Shown piece after piece: positions 51,601-60,885 of a DNA stretch of 64,000 nucleotides (position 1 is the stretch's first letter; each line of letters opens with the position of its first letter). Source of the DNA: Durusdinium trenchii. Lineage: Eukaryota; Sar; Dinophyceae; Suessiales; Symbiodiniaceae. The notes under the pieces are model-generated. The model ran no database searches. It saw only the letters and a list, made by a program, of their open reading frames with translations, and was not told the origin of the DNA. Location of the stretch: the NCBI GenBank assembly GCA_963970005.1, contig CAXAMN010026406.1:493696-557695 (forward strand), given 5' to 3'. A program made the translations under genes and the position numbers.

Positions 51601-51712
51601 TTAAGGGCTTAGCGTCAGCATTTGTGCGTTTGCGTGTGTGGGGGGGGGGGGCAAATGTAATGTTTGTTGGTCAGATAAAAATACACACATACCGATACAC
51701 ACACACACATGA
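51601..51712 (+). repeat. Direct repeat R1, first copy
   Basis: Starts TTAAGGGCTTAGCGTCAGCA and runs through a G12 tract, TGTTTGTTGGTCA and an ACACAC tract. It is matched at 52253-52366 in the same orientation with moderate divergence. Confidence 0.85.
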
Positions 51713-51780
51713 GCATCCAACAAAATCTAGTGCATACTAAAGTAGGCACGGGTGGTCTTGGGATATTGGAAACCTGCATC

Positions 51781-51834
51781 AAACCTACATAACCGATGGG
51801 GGGCCGACCCGTCCACCGATGCCCTTTTGAGTCC
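51781..51834 (+). repeat. Direct repeat R2, first copy
   Basis: AAACCTACATAACCGATGGG followed by GGCCGACCC and a GTCCTT-like end is matched at 52171-52222. R2 copies sit between the two R1 copies. Confidence 0.7.
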
Positions 51835-52170
51835 TTTTGATGTACCAACCACTTGAGGAAGCACACTGCCATGCTGCCACACTACATGCATAGCTGGTAC
51901 AAAAACTTGGTATGTTGCTCTTCTCAGTTTGAGTTGCTTATGCCTGTATACAAGACGTGCTGCAACACCTTCGAATTTCCAACCGCTGAATAGCTTTCTC
52001 ACCATTTCTCACCGCAGTGCCTTACCGATGCCCCAACCGACGCCGACCGATGCCCATGGAAGAGCAATGTCCCCACCACTTGTGCAACCACTACTGCGTT
52101 TGATTCGTGCCCTCACTGTTGGCGTGCCAAACAATGGCAAGTTGCTGAGGGTAATTGCAGCCAGCTCTAC

Positions 52171-52222
52171 AAACCTGCATAATCGATGGGGTCCGACCCA
52201 TTCTAGGCAATGTCCTTAGGGG
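52171..52222 (+). repeat. Direct repeat R2, second copy
   Basis: AAACCTGCATAATCGATGGG followed by GTCCGACCC corresponds to 51781-51834. The order R1-R2-R2-R1 shows that this region was duplicated more than once. Confidence 0.7.
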
Positions 52223-52252
52223 TAGATACCAGATTTGGTCCGGCGCGCGTCT

Positions 52253-52366
52253 TTAAGGGCTTAGCGTCAGCATTTGTGCGTTTTCCGTGTGTGGGATAAA
52301 TACATTATGTAACGTTTGTTGGTCAAAGAACAAAATCACACTTACATACCGATACACACACGTATT
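52253..52366 (+). repeat. Direct repeat R1, second copy
   Basis: Same order as 51601-51712 and leads directly into the CATA microsatellite that abuts LINE copy 1. The element therefore sits at the end of a duplicated block. Confidence 0.85.
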
Positions 52367-52370
52367 ACAA

Positions 52371-52439
52371 TACATACATACATACATCAATGCATACATA
52401 CATACATACATACATACATACATACATACATACATACAT
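52371..52439 (+). repeat. CATA microsatellite at the 5' edge of LINE copy 1
   Basis: A CATA tetranucleotide array with one interruption (CATCAATG). Homology between copy 1 and copy 2 begins immediately after it. The tetranucleotide is the same as the tail of copy 1, so the array could be the target, or the tail of an earlier element. Confidence 0.9.
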
Positions 52440-52449
52440 GCAGTACCAG

Positions 52450-53372
52450 CACGCCAAGGCAGGGAGACAACCTCGGATGCAGCACACATACGCATCCACC
52501 ACGGAGTGCATTCTCCAAAACCTGTCAATGGCCATTGGAAATCCAAGCTCACGCTGCTATGCCAATGCACCATGGCGAGCATTTACTTGGATATGTGGAC
52601 TCCTTCAGGAGACTCACACTGAGCCATGGGGAACCCTACATGCCGCTGTTCAAGAATCACTCGAACTGGCAGAAGCAGTGGACATCCAACAGCTGCCAGG
52701 ACTACACCGCCTGTGGACCAAACATGACCTCAATGTCCAGGGCGATGCAAACCACTTCGTCAACACCCTCTGGAACTTGTCCCAGAGCAGAGCTTTCCAC
52801 TACCGCTACGCCGAGATCAAAGCTGGAGGCTACCTCGCAGATCATGTCCAAGTTCCACTGTTGGTCGATTTCCCACACGAGTGGCCTGAAAACACCACAG
52901 TACAAACACTGATGAATGGATGGGCCAACGAAGGACTCGGCCAATACCTGCTGGATGATAAAGCCATCCTGGTCACCCACATCACACGCAACATCACTGT
53001 TGACGGGGTGGCTACAAAGCACAAGAAGGTCCTGAATCCATACGGAACCTTCACGGTACCAAGATCCATGGATGGCTTTGCCAGAGCATCCACTGAGTTT
53101 GTCCCGGCAGCGCTGATCTGCCACAGAGGCACCAACCATGAAGCAGGGCACTACTTTGCCATCCTCATCTACCGCGACCTACTTTGGTTAGCAGACGATG
53201 GAAAGGTTCCAACCCACCTACCACACTTGACACCACAGCTTGCCAGTCAAGTGGTCCAAATCTGGGCGGTGCACATTGACACTTTCAGCACCACACAACA
53301 GATCATCCAAAGACTACCACCACCAGAAGAGCCGGACTTCGACCCACCACTTCACCCCAGTCCAGAGAAAAA
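52450..53372 (+). pseudogene. USP-like (peptidase C19-like) domain, LINE copy 1
   Basis: Resembles ubiquitin-specific cysteine proteases. The Cys box reads GNPSSRCYANAPWRAFTW, with Cys encoded at 52555-52557 and Asn five residues before it, where USPs carry the oxyanion-hole Asn. The His box reads ICHRGTNHEAGHYFAILIY (His at 53149-53151), followed by LADDGKV with a possible catalytic Asp at about 53193. The H-x-G, G-H-Y-x-A and W/L-x-x-D-D spacing is typical of family C19. About 300 residues are open in one frame up to an A7 tract at 53368-53374. Cleavage of ubiquitin, a ubiquitin-like protein or the element's own polyprotein are all possible; none is shown. Another papain-fold protease is the main alternative. 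Confidence 0.72.
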
Positions 53373-53377
53373 AACCC

Positions 53378-54070
53378 CGGCTCGAGCAAACACACAACAG
53401 AATCCATTACGCCAACATCACAAACTTTGGCAGACAGGTCACTGACTGGTACTGGACACGCACCAGCGAGCCGTACATCTTCGTTGAGACGCACCTGGAT
53501 CCACAGCAGCATGAACAGACCTGCCAATACTACACTGCCCGAGGTCGCACGGCTTTTGGGACACCGGCTTGGCCAAACAGTGACACAACAGGCACACATG
53601 GCGGCATCCTGGTTCTGGGGGACCAATCCAGCTGCCTCACACCGGTGGACTCTTTCACCATCCAAGGGTGTGGCTACCAAGCCTTTCTCTGGCAGGCCAC
53701 AGATCTGACAGTTCTCATCGCTGGCATTTATCTCCGCACCAACGAGAGCATCCAGAGTGAGGTTAATGCCACCATCATAGCCAAGCTACTCTCACTGCTG
53801 CAGGCTACGACGCATCCTTTCATCCTCATTGGAGACTGGCAGAATAAACCTAGCACAATATCCAGCACGGTGCTACCTTCCAAGTTCCACTTTGACATCC
53901 TGGCACCCGATGTCAGCATGCTCTCAGGAAATGTCATTGATTACAGCCTGGTTCACACATCCCTCTCCAGCACCACTGCCCTCACCACCGAATGGGCGGT
54001 ACCGTGGCGTCCACATGCACTACTAACGTTGCACCTGGACATTGATGCGGCCACAAAAGAATTCCGATAG
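53378..54070 (+). pseudogene. AP-type endonuclease domain (EEP fold), LINE copy 1
   Basis: Nicks target DNA to prime reverse transcription in LINEs of the APE class. Visible landmarks: ANITNFGRQVTDWYW at the N-terminus, metal-binding Glu in VETH (about 53485), THGGILVL, the Tyr of AGIYLRT, the GDWQN catalytic Asp/Asn pair (about 53831), Asp in VIDYSLVH (about 53935) and His in WRPHALLTLHLD (about 54012). It is entered from the protease frame by +1 at the A7 tract. It ends at TAG (54068-54070), where copy 2 has CAG, so a C-to-T change probably made this stop. The frame continues open after it. Confidence 0.85.
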
Positions 54071-56021
54071 ATCCAATACTATCCACCTTTGCCACCAGTG
54101 CCTGACATCGACTTCAGACCCTGGACTACCTTCCAGTCAGAGGCCTTTGAACTCTGCCTTTACGACATACCTGTCAACGACAAAGCGCAAGCCTGGGCAG
54201 ACTGGATCTCAGCCACGGAACAATATCTACTACAAGAGCACCCATGGGCAGCCAGAGGCAGGGGGGCCAACCTTCATGTGAGCATCAAGCCCTTGGCCAC
54301 ACCCAAGTCCGGCGGCACCTGGAAAAAAAGGCAAGACTGCTTTCTGGGAGCAATTGCAGGCCAGATTCAGTCTCGCTCAAAAGCAGCCACCCACAATGCC
54401 TGGCGGCCCCACCAAAGGCTTCATGAAAGCCATCCAAGACATCCAGACCAAATGGTTGGGACCGCCCACGTGGAGCCAATTCCTCGACACTTGCCACCAT
54501 TGGCACACATACAAAGACCCACATGCAGCTGACTTAATCCAGCATACCATTAAGCATCAGCAACACGAAGCACAACAGGCAGCCAATGATGAGTTGCATC
54601 TCCAGTACAAGACCTGGCTCACCCAAGGCCATGCCAAGGGCCTCAAGGGGCTATTCCGCAGCCTCAAAAGCAGTGAAGTGCCCTGGAAAAGGCCGTACAG
54701 ACATATCGAACCAGACAAGCGCATGAACCAACGCCTTGCAGACTGGGGAGCACTTTGGCACATCCGAGAAGACAACAAACCAGCACCCAGAACCAGCCTA
54801 CGAGAACAGGCACAGAGTCAGGCATTGGCACTTCCACCCATCACCATGGGGTACTTCAGCAGAACTATCCAGGCCCTTCCTGACAAAGCTAGCGGGCCAG
54901 ATGCGGTTTCCGCCCAACTACGATCAGCACCGCCACTTGCATTGCAACCCTTGCTCAAGCTTATCCAGGACATGGAACAGAGTGCACAGATGCCAACCCA
55001 AATGCAGATGCACATGGTCGTCATGCTGGCCAAGAACCAGACCATCGAACGCCCAATCACCTTGACATCAACCATGTACCGTTTATGGTGCCGACTCCGC
55101 AAGCCCATCCTGGATGCCTGGCAAGCAGCCCTCCCTGACTTCATGAACCACGACCGGGCCAGACCTGGCGCTCAGGTACTGCAGGTCGCACTAGAGCGAC
55201 TCTTGAGACAAGAGGTCCCCAGAACAAACAAGCGCCACGGGGTGACAGTCCTCATGGACTTGTCAACCTTTTATGACACCATCCGGCTACAACAACTCCA
55301 AGACCAGGCCACTGCCATCAACTACCCACCCCTCATGCTCGAGATGGCTATGCAGCTGTACACAGGCCCTAAAGCCATAGTGGCCGAGCAAGAAATGACA
55401 CCTTTCTTCCACGTGGATCAAGGAGTTCCAGCCGGATGCCCGCAAGCGCCACTCCTAGCCAAAGCTGTTCTCACACCAGCCCTTCAACCTTGGCATGAAC
55501 AGCATCCCCACATCCACTTATCCAGCTGGGTGGATGATATCGGCTACGACACCGCAGCCACAACACCACACACTGTGGCCAAGCAAGCCGTGGAAGCCTA
55601 CAGGGACCTCCACAACCGCCTCACTCAACTTGGCATGAAAGTGAGTGCAAAAAAGACGGCCTTCATAGGCACTGACAAGCAGGTCAACAAGGCCCTCAAG
55701 GATCTCCTCACAGAAGACGAGCCACCCGTGGTACCAGTGATGCGAGACTTGGGCATCGACCATCAGGCCGGACGCGCCAGACGCATCCCTGTCATGAAAC
55801 AAAGGCTGCAAAAAGCCCACCAGCGCAAGCTCAAGCTGAGGAACCTGAAAATACCAGCTCTTCGGGTGAGACTCAGGTTACACCGGGGAGGCATCCAACC
55901 TGTCGCAGTCTGGGGAGTCGAAAGCCAGGGTTTAGCCCCCCCGGTACAGACAAGCGCTCGGGCATGCACTGGCCAAACAGCTGGGCCACCACACTGGAGG
56001 CATCCTCGACGTCACATATGA
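54071..56021 (+). pseudogene. Linker and reverse transcriptase domain, LINE copy 1
   Basis: Reverse transcriptase that copies the element RNA at the nicked target. The linker (54071-54322) has DIDFRPW and EQYLLQEHPW, shared with copy 2. A +1 shift occurs at A7 (54323-54329). RT motifs in order: KASGPDAVSAQL, VVMLAKN with ERPITLTSTMYRLW, motif A VTVLMDLSTFYDTI (Asp at about 55257), motif B QGVPAGCPQAPLLAKA, motif C SSWVDDIGYD (VDD instead of YADD, about 55528), motif D LGMKVSAKKTAF. All polymerase aspartates are present. A second +1 shift at C7 (55936-55942) cuts the frame before the C-terminal connection. This is the better-preserved RT of the two copies. Confidence 0.92.
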
Positions 56022-57206
56022 CATCCACAAGACCAGATACATGGACCCAGCAGACCAGATCATCATCCACCACATCCGAGCAATGCACCAGCTCATCCAA
56101 GCTTGGCCGGCAGACCAGCTAACCCAACTGCAGCAAGCATGGACAACTACGCTAGACAACCTCCAGGCCAAACAGCATCCGTGGTACACGGTCAAAGGTC
56201 CCATGGCCGCCACGATCGCTTACCTCCTTGAGTGGGGATGGAATGTTCAGGACCTGTTTCACTGGTCCAGGCCTGCAAACGACCTCATGCTTGCAGCTGA
56301 AGTGAACATCACAGACCAATGGTGGCAGATTGAACATCGCCTGACCACTGAGGCCCATCAGCAGCGCACTCACAGATTTGCCAACAGGCCGCATCACCAA
56401 CACCTGCTCACGGGCTTGGACTGGCACACGTACCGCACCCTCAAACCCAAGCTGACTGAACAGCAGTCTAGACACCTGCAAACCTGGGTGCAAGGAGCTC
56501 TCCACTACCGCGATGCACAGGGACCAAAACCTTGTCCCGTCTGCCACGTCCCGGCGACAGCAAACAAAGCATATGCTATGGCTGTGCAAGTGGCACAGAA
56601 CTCAGTCACACCAGCCGCTACCAGCAGAATGGCGCGACCGCATCACAAATCCAGAAGAAGAAGCCCTGTGGTCAAAAGGCTGGATACCACTCGAACCACA
56701 AGAGCATCTACATCAACAACACCCGTACCATGGCCACGGAGTGTGGAAGGAGTTGCTCCCCATCAGCCCGGACCCATATGCAGGCTTTGCTTTCACCCTA
56801 GATGCTACACCAAGCACCTACGACACCAGAAGCCAGCTCTGGGTCTTCGGCCTGTGTCTCCACACGCAGTCGATGGGCCAGCTGAAACGCCTTGGGGCCA
56901 TCACCGGAGCAGCCAGTGGCCACCAAAGTAAGAGCCGAGCACTCTTCGCTGGGCTGTTGGCCCTTGCAAAGCACACCACAACACCAGCAAAGGTGATCGT
57001 GCAACTGAGCAATGTCTGGGAAGCTTGGCAAAAGCCACCACACAAGCATCCCTACCCAGACCTTCTGGCTGAGGTCACAGAACAGGACAGAAAGCGCATC
57101 ACCGTCCTGTACATACACAAAAACACCAGAACACCAGAAGCTCCTGGAAATGAACCTCAGCTCCGACGAAGGCAACGAGATGCTGCACTAGCCGCCTGGG
57201 AGCAGG
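55943..57206 (+). pseudogene. RT C-terminal connection, CCHC finger and RNase H-like region, copy 1
   Basis: After the C7 shift the frame gives RYRQALGHALAKQLG, then YMDPADQIIIHHIRAMHQL and a conserved Trp-rich region up to PCPVCHVPAT. A further +1 change at 56562-56564 joins this to KHMLWLCKWHRT, completing a C-x2-C...H-x4-C finger of the kind found near the end of many RTs. The RNase H-like part follows: FTLDATPS (first Asp, about 56801), KSRALFAGLLALAK, VIVQLSNVWEAW and APGNEPQLRRRQRDAAL. The overall RNase H order is visible, but the expected Glu in helix A and the Asp of the next strand are replaced, so activity is doubtful. Confidence 0.65.
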
Positions 57207-58313
57207 GCAGATGCGCTCCATGACCGACGACAAACCAGATGGCAACAAACCCTGGACCAAGACCATAAAGCCATCTACCTCCAGGCTGCACAACGGCTTG
57301 AGAAGATCTTCCAGGACAAACAACACTACCTGCACAACAAAGCTGAACGGCAACCAGGCAAGCACACAAAACAAAGAAAGAAAGACCTCATCCTGCAGTG
57401 CACGAAGCCCTGGCAGGACAAACACCACAGGTGGGCCCCACAGAGGAGCGGTTTCGCCTGCATCACCTGCGGAACACGCATGCACCAAGGGCTCACAGCA
57501 CAGCAGCTTGAAGATCGGCTAGGAGAAGCATGCACCCAGCAGATAGCCGAGCAGGCATGCCCTACGCCAGGACAAGATGCCACCAAGCCCGCCAAAAAGC
57601 TCACACGAGCGCAGGTCATCAAGAACCTCATCCAAGAGCAACTCACCAGACCACCGGCACCGGACCAGCACCACTTTGAGGAAACCACGGGCTACCTCAA
57701 GTGCACCAAGTGTGGCACCAATGTCCACAAAAGGGTCAATGAACAGGCCTTCAAGGACTACATCCAAGGACCATGCCTGGACTGCCCCTTTGAGGGAGAC
57801 CACACTGGACACCCAAGCCACAAACTGTGGCAAAAAGGGCAAAAGATCAGCTGCACCAGCTGTGGTTTGCAGCTCCACCTTGACAGCAATCGCCGCATCA
57901 TCAACTCGACAAACTTTCTGAAGGAATGTCGAGGAGCAGGAACACAGGGATCACCACCGATCCATACCTTCTTCAAGGCCACGCCGGCCACGCAGACAGA
58001 GGCAGGACACATGAACCTCCACCAAACACCGGACACGCCACAACCCACCAGTGGCCCCAGACCAAAAAGGCTGCATTTCCATACACCTCTCACGCAGAGG
58101 GAAGATGGGTCAGACCCGGCACAGAGCAAGGCACACCGCCAGGCAAGCCCCAACACCACACACAAAGCAGCCAGAGGCCAGCATGCTAAAGCTCCGCCAT
58201 CGGCCACGGCAGCACAACCTTCGGCTACGGCAGAGGCACCAACAAGCCCAGAGACAGCCGAAGAAGAAAGCCTAGATGAAGATGCGGAAATGCATGTCGA
58301 CTTCTTTTAGAAG
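57207..58313 (+). pseudogene. C-terminal triple Cys/His module region, LINE copy 1
   Basis: After a +1 change at G3 (57205-57207), one frame runs to the stop near 58310. It holds a Gln/Lys/Arg-rich helical stretch, then three tandem modules of pattern C-x2-C-x4-H-x15/16-C: 57459-57533 (CITCGTRMH...EAC), 57702-57776 (CTKCGTNVH...GPC) and 57852-57929 (CTSCGLQLH...KEC). These are probable zinc-binding, nucleic-acid-binding units. The remaining 125 or so residues are low-complexity and end in an acidic tail (EEESLDEDAEMHVDFF). Continuity with copy 2 is supported upstream, where RRRQRD...AW and a WQ-rich helix match, but copy 2 leaves the window before the modules. Confidence 0.7.
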
Positions 58314-58422
58314 TACCTGTGGCACTTTTTGCGGAACGACCTCCACTGAGAAGCGCCCGTGGCAGCCAGTGAGGCAACATGCCAGCAACGCACCGGCCAA
58401 AAGGCCAGAGCAGCCCCTCCAG

Positions 58423-58442
58423 AAAAAAAATACATACATACA
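58423..58442 (+). repeat. 3' tail of LINE copy 1: A8(TACA)3
   Basis: Eight A residues followed by three TACA units end copy 1, about 110 bp after the ORF2 stop. A simple-repeat tail of this type is usual for target-primed LINEs. The next base starts copy 2. Confidence 0.8.
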
Positions 58443-58451
58443 TGGCTCAAG
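58443..58451 (+). other. Possible spliced-leader relic at the 5' end of copy 2
   Basis: TGGCTCAAG equals the last nine bases of the dinoflagellate trans-spliced leader, which ends TTTTGGCTCAAG. It occupies the first bases of the element, directly after the tail of copy 1. A second TGGCTCAAG occurs by chance near 40709, so only the position gives weight. Confidence 0.45.
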
Positions 58452-58468
58452 CCACTCAGTGTTCAAGC

Positions 58469-59672
58469 TGGCTGCCCTTTTCAAGTCCAGCTCGTGCGGC
58501 ACCCCACTTGCGAACATTGCCTCCCCTACCTGACCAAGCAAGGCCCAGGCTCAAGGTCAACTACAATACACTCTTTGCTCGCAATCCGCTGCACACCTTC
58601 ACCGCTCCTGAAGAGCCCTACTGCACCTGGCAGTGCTCGCCTGGCTACCTCCGCAGGGACTTGGAGGTGACTGGCATTTCAACACTACCTTTCTCTTGGG
58701 CCTGATCGTGATCGGTCACCCGGCCCTTGCCCTTTTCCCGATCTTGCAGCACTCTCCTGAGGACTCTCTCATCCTGAGGTATGACTGCCTTCCGGACTAC
58801 CTCATGGTGCAGGAGCTATGTCACTTGCCGACAGGGCCAGTGCAAAAACTTCATCTCGCAAGACAAGCTCAGACCTGACACCAGATGCCGTCTGTGCGGT
58901 ACATGGTGGCCCATCCTCACAGCCACCCAAGGCGGCTCCGGCAAAGGGAAAGGACAAGGACGGCCTACGAAGGCAGATACCTCGAGACCTACTACATGGT
59001 TGGAGGCGCCACCAGGCCTGGGCAAGCTAAAGCCATTGAAGAAGAACAAACTCCAAAAGGAAGCTACCGAACTCCTGGAACCAGTTTGGAGTGGCATGTC
59101 CAGTGATCTGCAGGACAAACTGCAGCACCTAGGCATTGGACCCAAAAAAACCTCCAGAACCGGACCTCCATGAGATGCTTAAAACACACATGGCGTCTCT
59201 GCCGGCTCAAGTCCAAGAGGTGGTTTCACGCCTCACAGCACCGGCCCCAGTCTCCGAACAGGACATTGCCATCAAGTTGAAGGGACAAGTCACGGACTTG
59301 AAAAAATCTCTCCATGAAGAAGACACAACTCCAGGAGAAGTTGGACCAAACCAAGGCCCAATACCAAGGCCTACTCAACGAGATGCAAGAGCTTCAACAA
59401 AAGCTCAACGATAGCCAGCAGACCCTCAAGCTGCTCTCAGAAGACTACATGAAAGCCGTGAACACTGAGCACAAACCCGCTGACCTCGACTCCAGCATGG
59501 AAGTGGATCCACTACCAGCAGCTGTCGAGACTTTTGTAGCCAATCTTGGAGTCTCACTGTCAGATGAACAGAAATCCCAACTCCATGGGCTGCTCAAGAG
59601 GCCCAATGACACTGATGGTGACCTCTCCAAGCGCAGGAAAACGGACAGCCAGGCACTCACGCCGCCACCGTA
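58469..59672 (+). pseudogene. ORF1 (Gag-like) of LINE copy 2, frameshifted
   Basis: Probable nucleic-acid-binding ORF1 protein. The N-terminal part shifts frame several times but shows Cys pairs: CEHC, YCTWQC, then CRSYVTCRQGQCKNF and CRLCGTWW near 58810-58910, which look like zinc ligands. A Lys/Gly-rich linker follows. From 59136 there is a long helical region with LDQTKAQYQGLLNEMQELQQ, a good coiled-coil heptad pattern. A C-terminal KRRKTD-type basic motif precedes the TAA at about 59672. Frame changes at A7 (59144-59150) and A6 (59301-59306) are each cured by one base fewer. The combination of zinc ligands, coiled coil and basic tail fits LINE ORF1 proteins; no named family was recognised. 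Confidence 0.6.
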
Positions 59673-59797
59673 ACCTGACCTCACTGCCACATGGGTTTCA
59701 AGGGCTCCAGGTGCCGGTTCCCTTGGACGATTTTGAAAAGGCACCAACACCTGATTCGGTTTGCCGCGCTGCCTCAAAACCAGCACCGGCGGGGACA

Positions 59798-60885
59798 ATG
59801 CCAAATGAAGTTTGTGATGTGGATCAAACACAACTTCATTTGCTTCACCTTTTTCACCACAATGTGATTTCAAGGGCAACTTCAAACAAGAGTGAAGGGA
59901 CACACACTCTTGTACATGAAGCATACCATCCTACACAGGAGAACAGTTCTGCATTTCCTCACCTCACGGCCGGCGATGGACCTTCGTTTGGTGCACCTGG
60001 CCCGGAAGTGGTGACCATCAAAGGTGGCGGCACTCACAAGCATCCTCCAACATCGCGAGGAGGCAAAGCAACCATGCAGGGCACGTTTGCCTCCACAACA
60101 GAGTGCATCCTGCAGAATCTGACCATGACGGTTGGAAACCCCAGTGCTGGATGCTTTGCCAATGCGCCCTGGCGGGCCTTCACATGGACCTGTGCTTTGC
60201 TTCAGGAGACCAACACCCAGCCGTGGGGCACCCTTCAAGCAGCAGTCCAAGAATCTCTGGAGTTGGCAGCAGCAGTTGACATCCATGAGTTGCCAGGGCT
60301 TCAACCGCTCTGGAAGAAGCATGATCTCAACATCCAAGGAGATGCAAATCACTTCGTCAACACGCTCTGGAACCTTTCCCAGACAAGGGCCTTTCACTAC
60401 AGATTTGCGGAGATTCAGGAAGGGGGGCTTTCTGAAGGACCACATCCAGCAGCCCATCCTGGTCGATTTCCCTGATGATTGGCCTGAAAACACACGGCTC
60501 CCAATGGCTGGGCCAATAACGGAATGGGTCAGTTCCTGCTTGACGACAAACCGGTGTTGATCAGTCACATCACCAGGAACACATGTGTTGAGGGAACGAT
60601 GACCAAGCATGCCAAGATCCTCAACCCGTATGGCACCTTCACAGTGCCCAGATCCCTGGATGGCTTTGCACGAACCTCCTCTCATATGCCATCGAGGACC
60701 GAGCCACGACACTGGCCACTACTTTGCCATCCTCATCTACAGGGATCTGATGTGGATAGCAGATGATGGCAAGCCACCGGCACATTTGGAACACCTGACA
60801 CCACAACTTGCCAGCCAAGTCACCCAAGTTTGGGCGGCGCACATCGACACATTTCGCACTACACAGCAAGTCATCAGGTCACTCC
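59798..60885 (+). pseudogene. ORF2 N-terminus and USP-like domain, LINE copy 2
   Basis: ORF2 may start at the ATG 59798 (MPNEVCDVDQ), after an approximately 125-bp gap from the ORF1 stop; this start is a guess. The Cys box is GNPSAGCFANAPWRAFTWTC, with Asn five residues before Cys as in copy 1. The His box is ICHRGPSHDTGHYFAILIY, followed by IADDGKP. The frame changes at G6 (60422-60427), near 60500 and near 60690, where a short deletion is also present. The frame carrying the His box (from about 60690) runs on without interruption into the endonuclease, giving direct evidence that protease and endonuclease belong to one polyprotein. Confidence 0.72.

Larger units (their letters stand above)
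52441..58442 (+). mobile_element. LINE-type retrotransposon copy 1 (5' truncated)
   Basis: About 6 kb of non-LTR retrotransposon. Domain order: USP-like protease, AP-type endonuclease, reverse transcriptase, C-terminal connection, CCHC finger, RNase H-like region, three Cys/His modules, acidic tail, a short 3' region, A8 and (TACA)3. No LTRs were seen. Compared with copy 2 it lacks ORF1 and the ORF2 N-terminus, starting directly at the CATA array as in 5' truncation. The frame changes by +1 at five places and there is one TAG codon, so as read it cannot make a full polyprotein. Confidence 0.93.

Noticed and set aside
53368..57207. Programmed +1 frameshifting at each domain boundary of the LINE
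   Set aside because: Attractive because copy 1 steps through the frames at domain edges, but in copy 2 the single-base changes fall at other places (inside the protease and endonuclease domains). The sites are not conserved.
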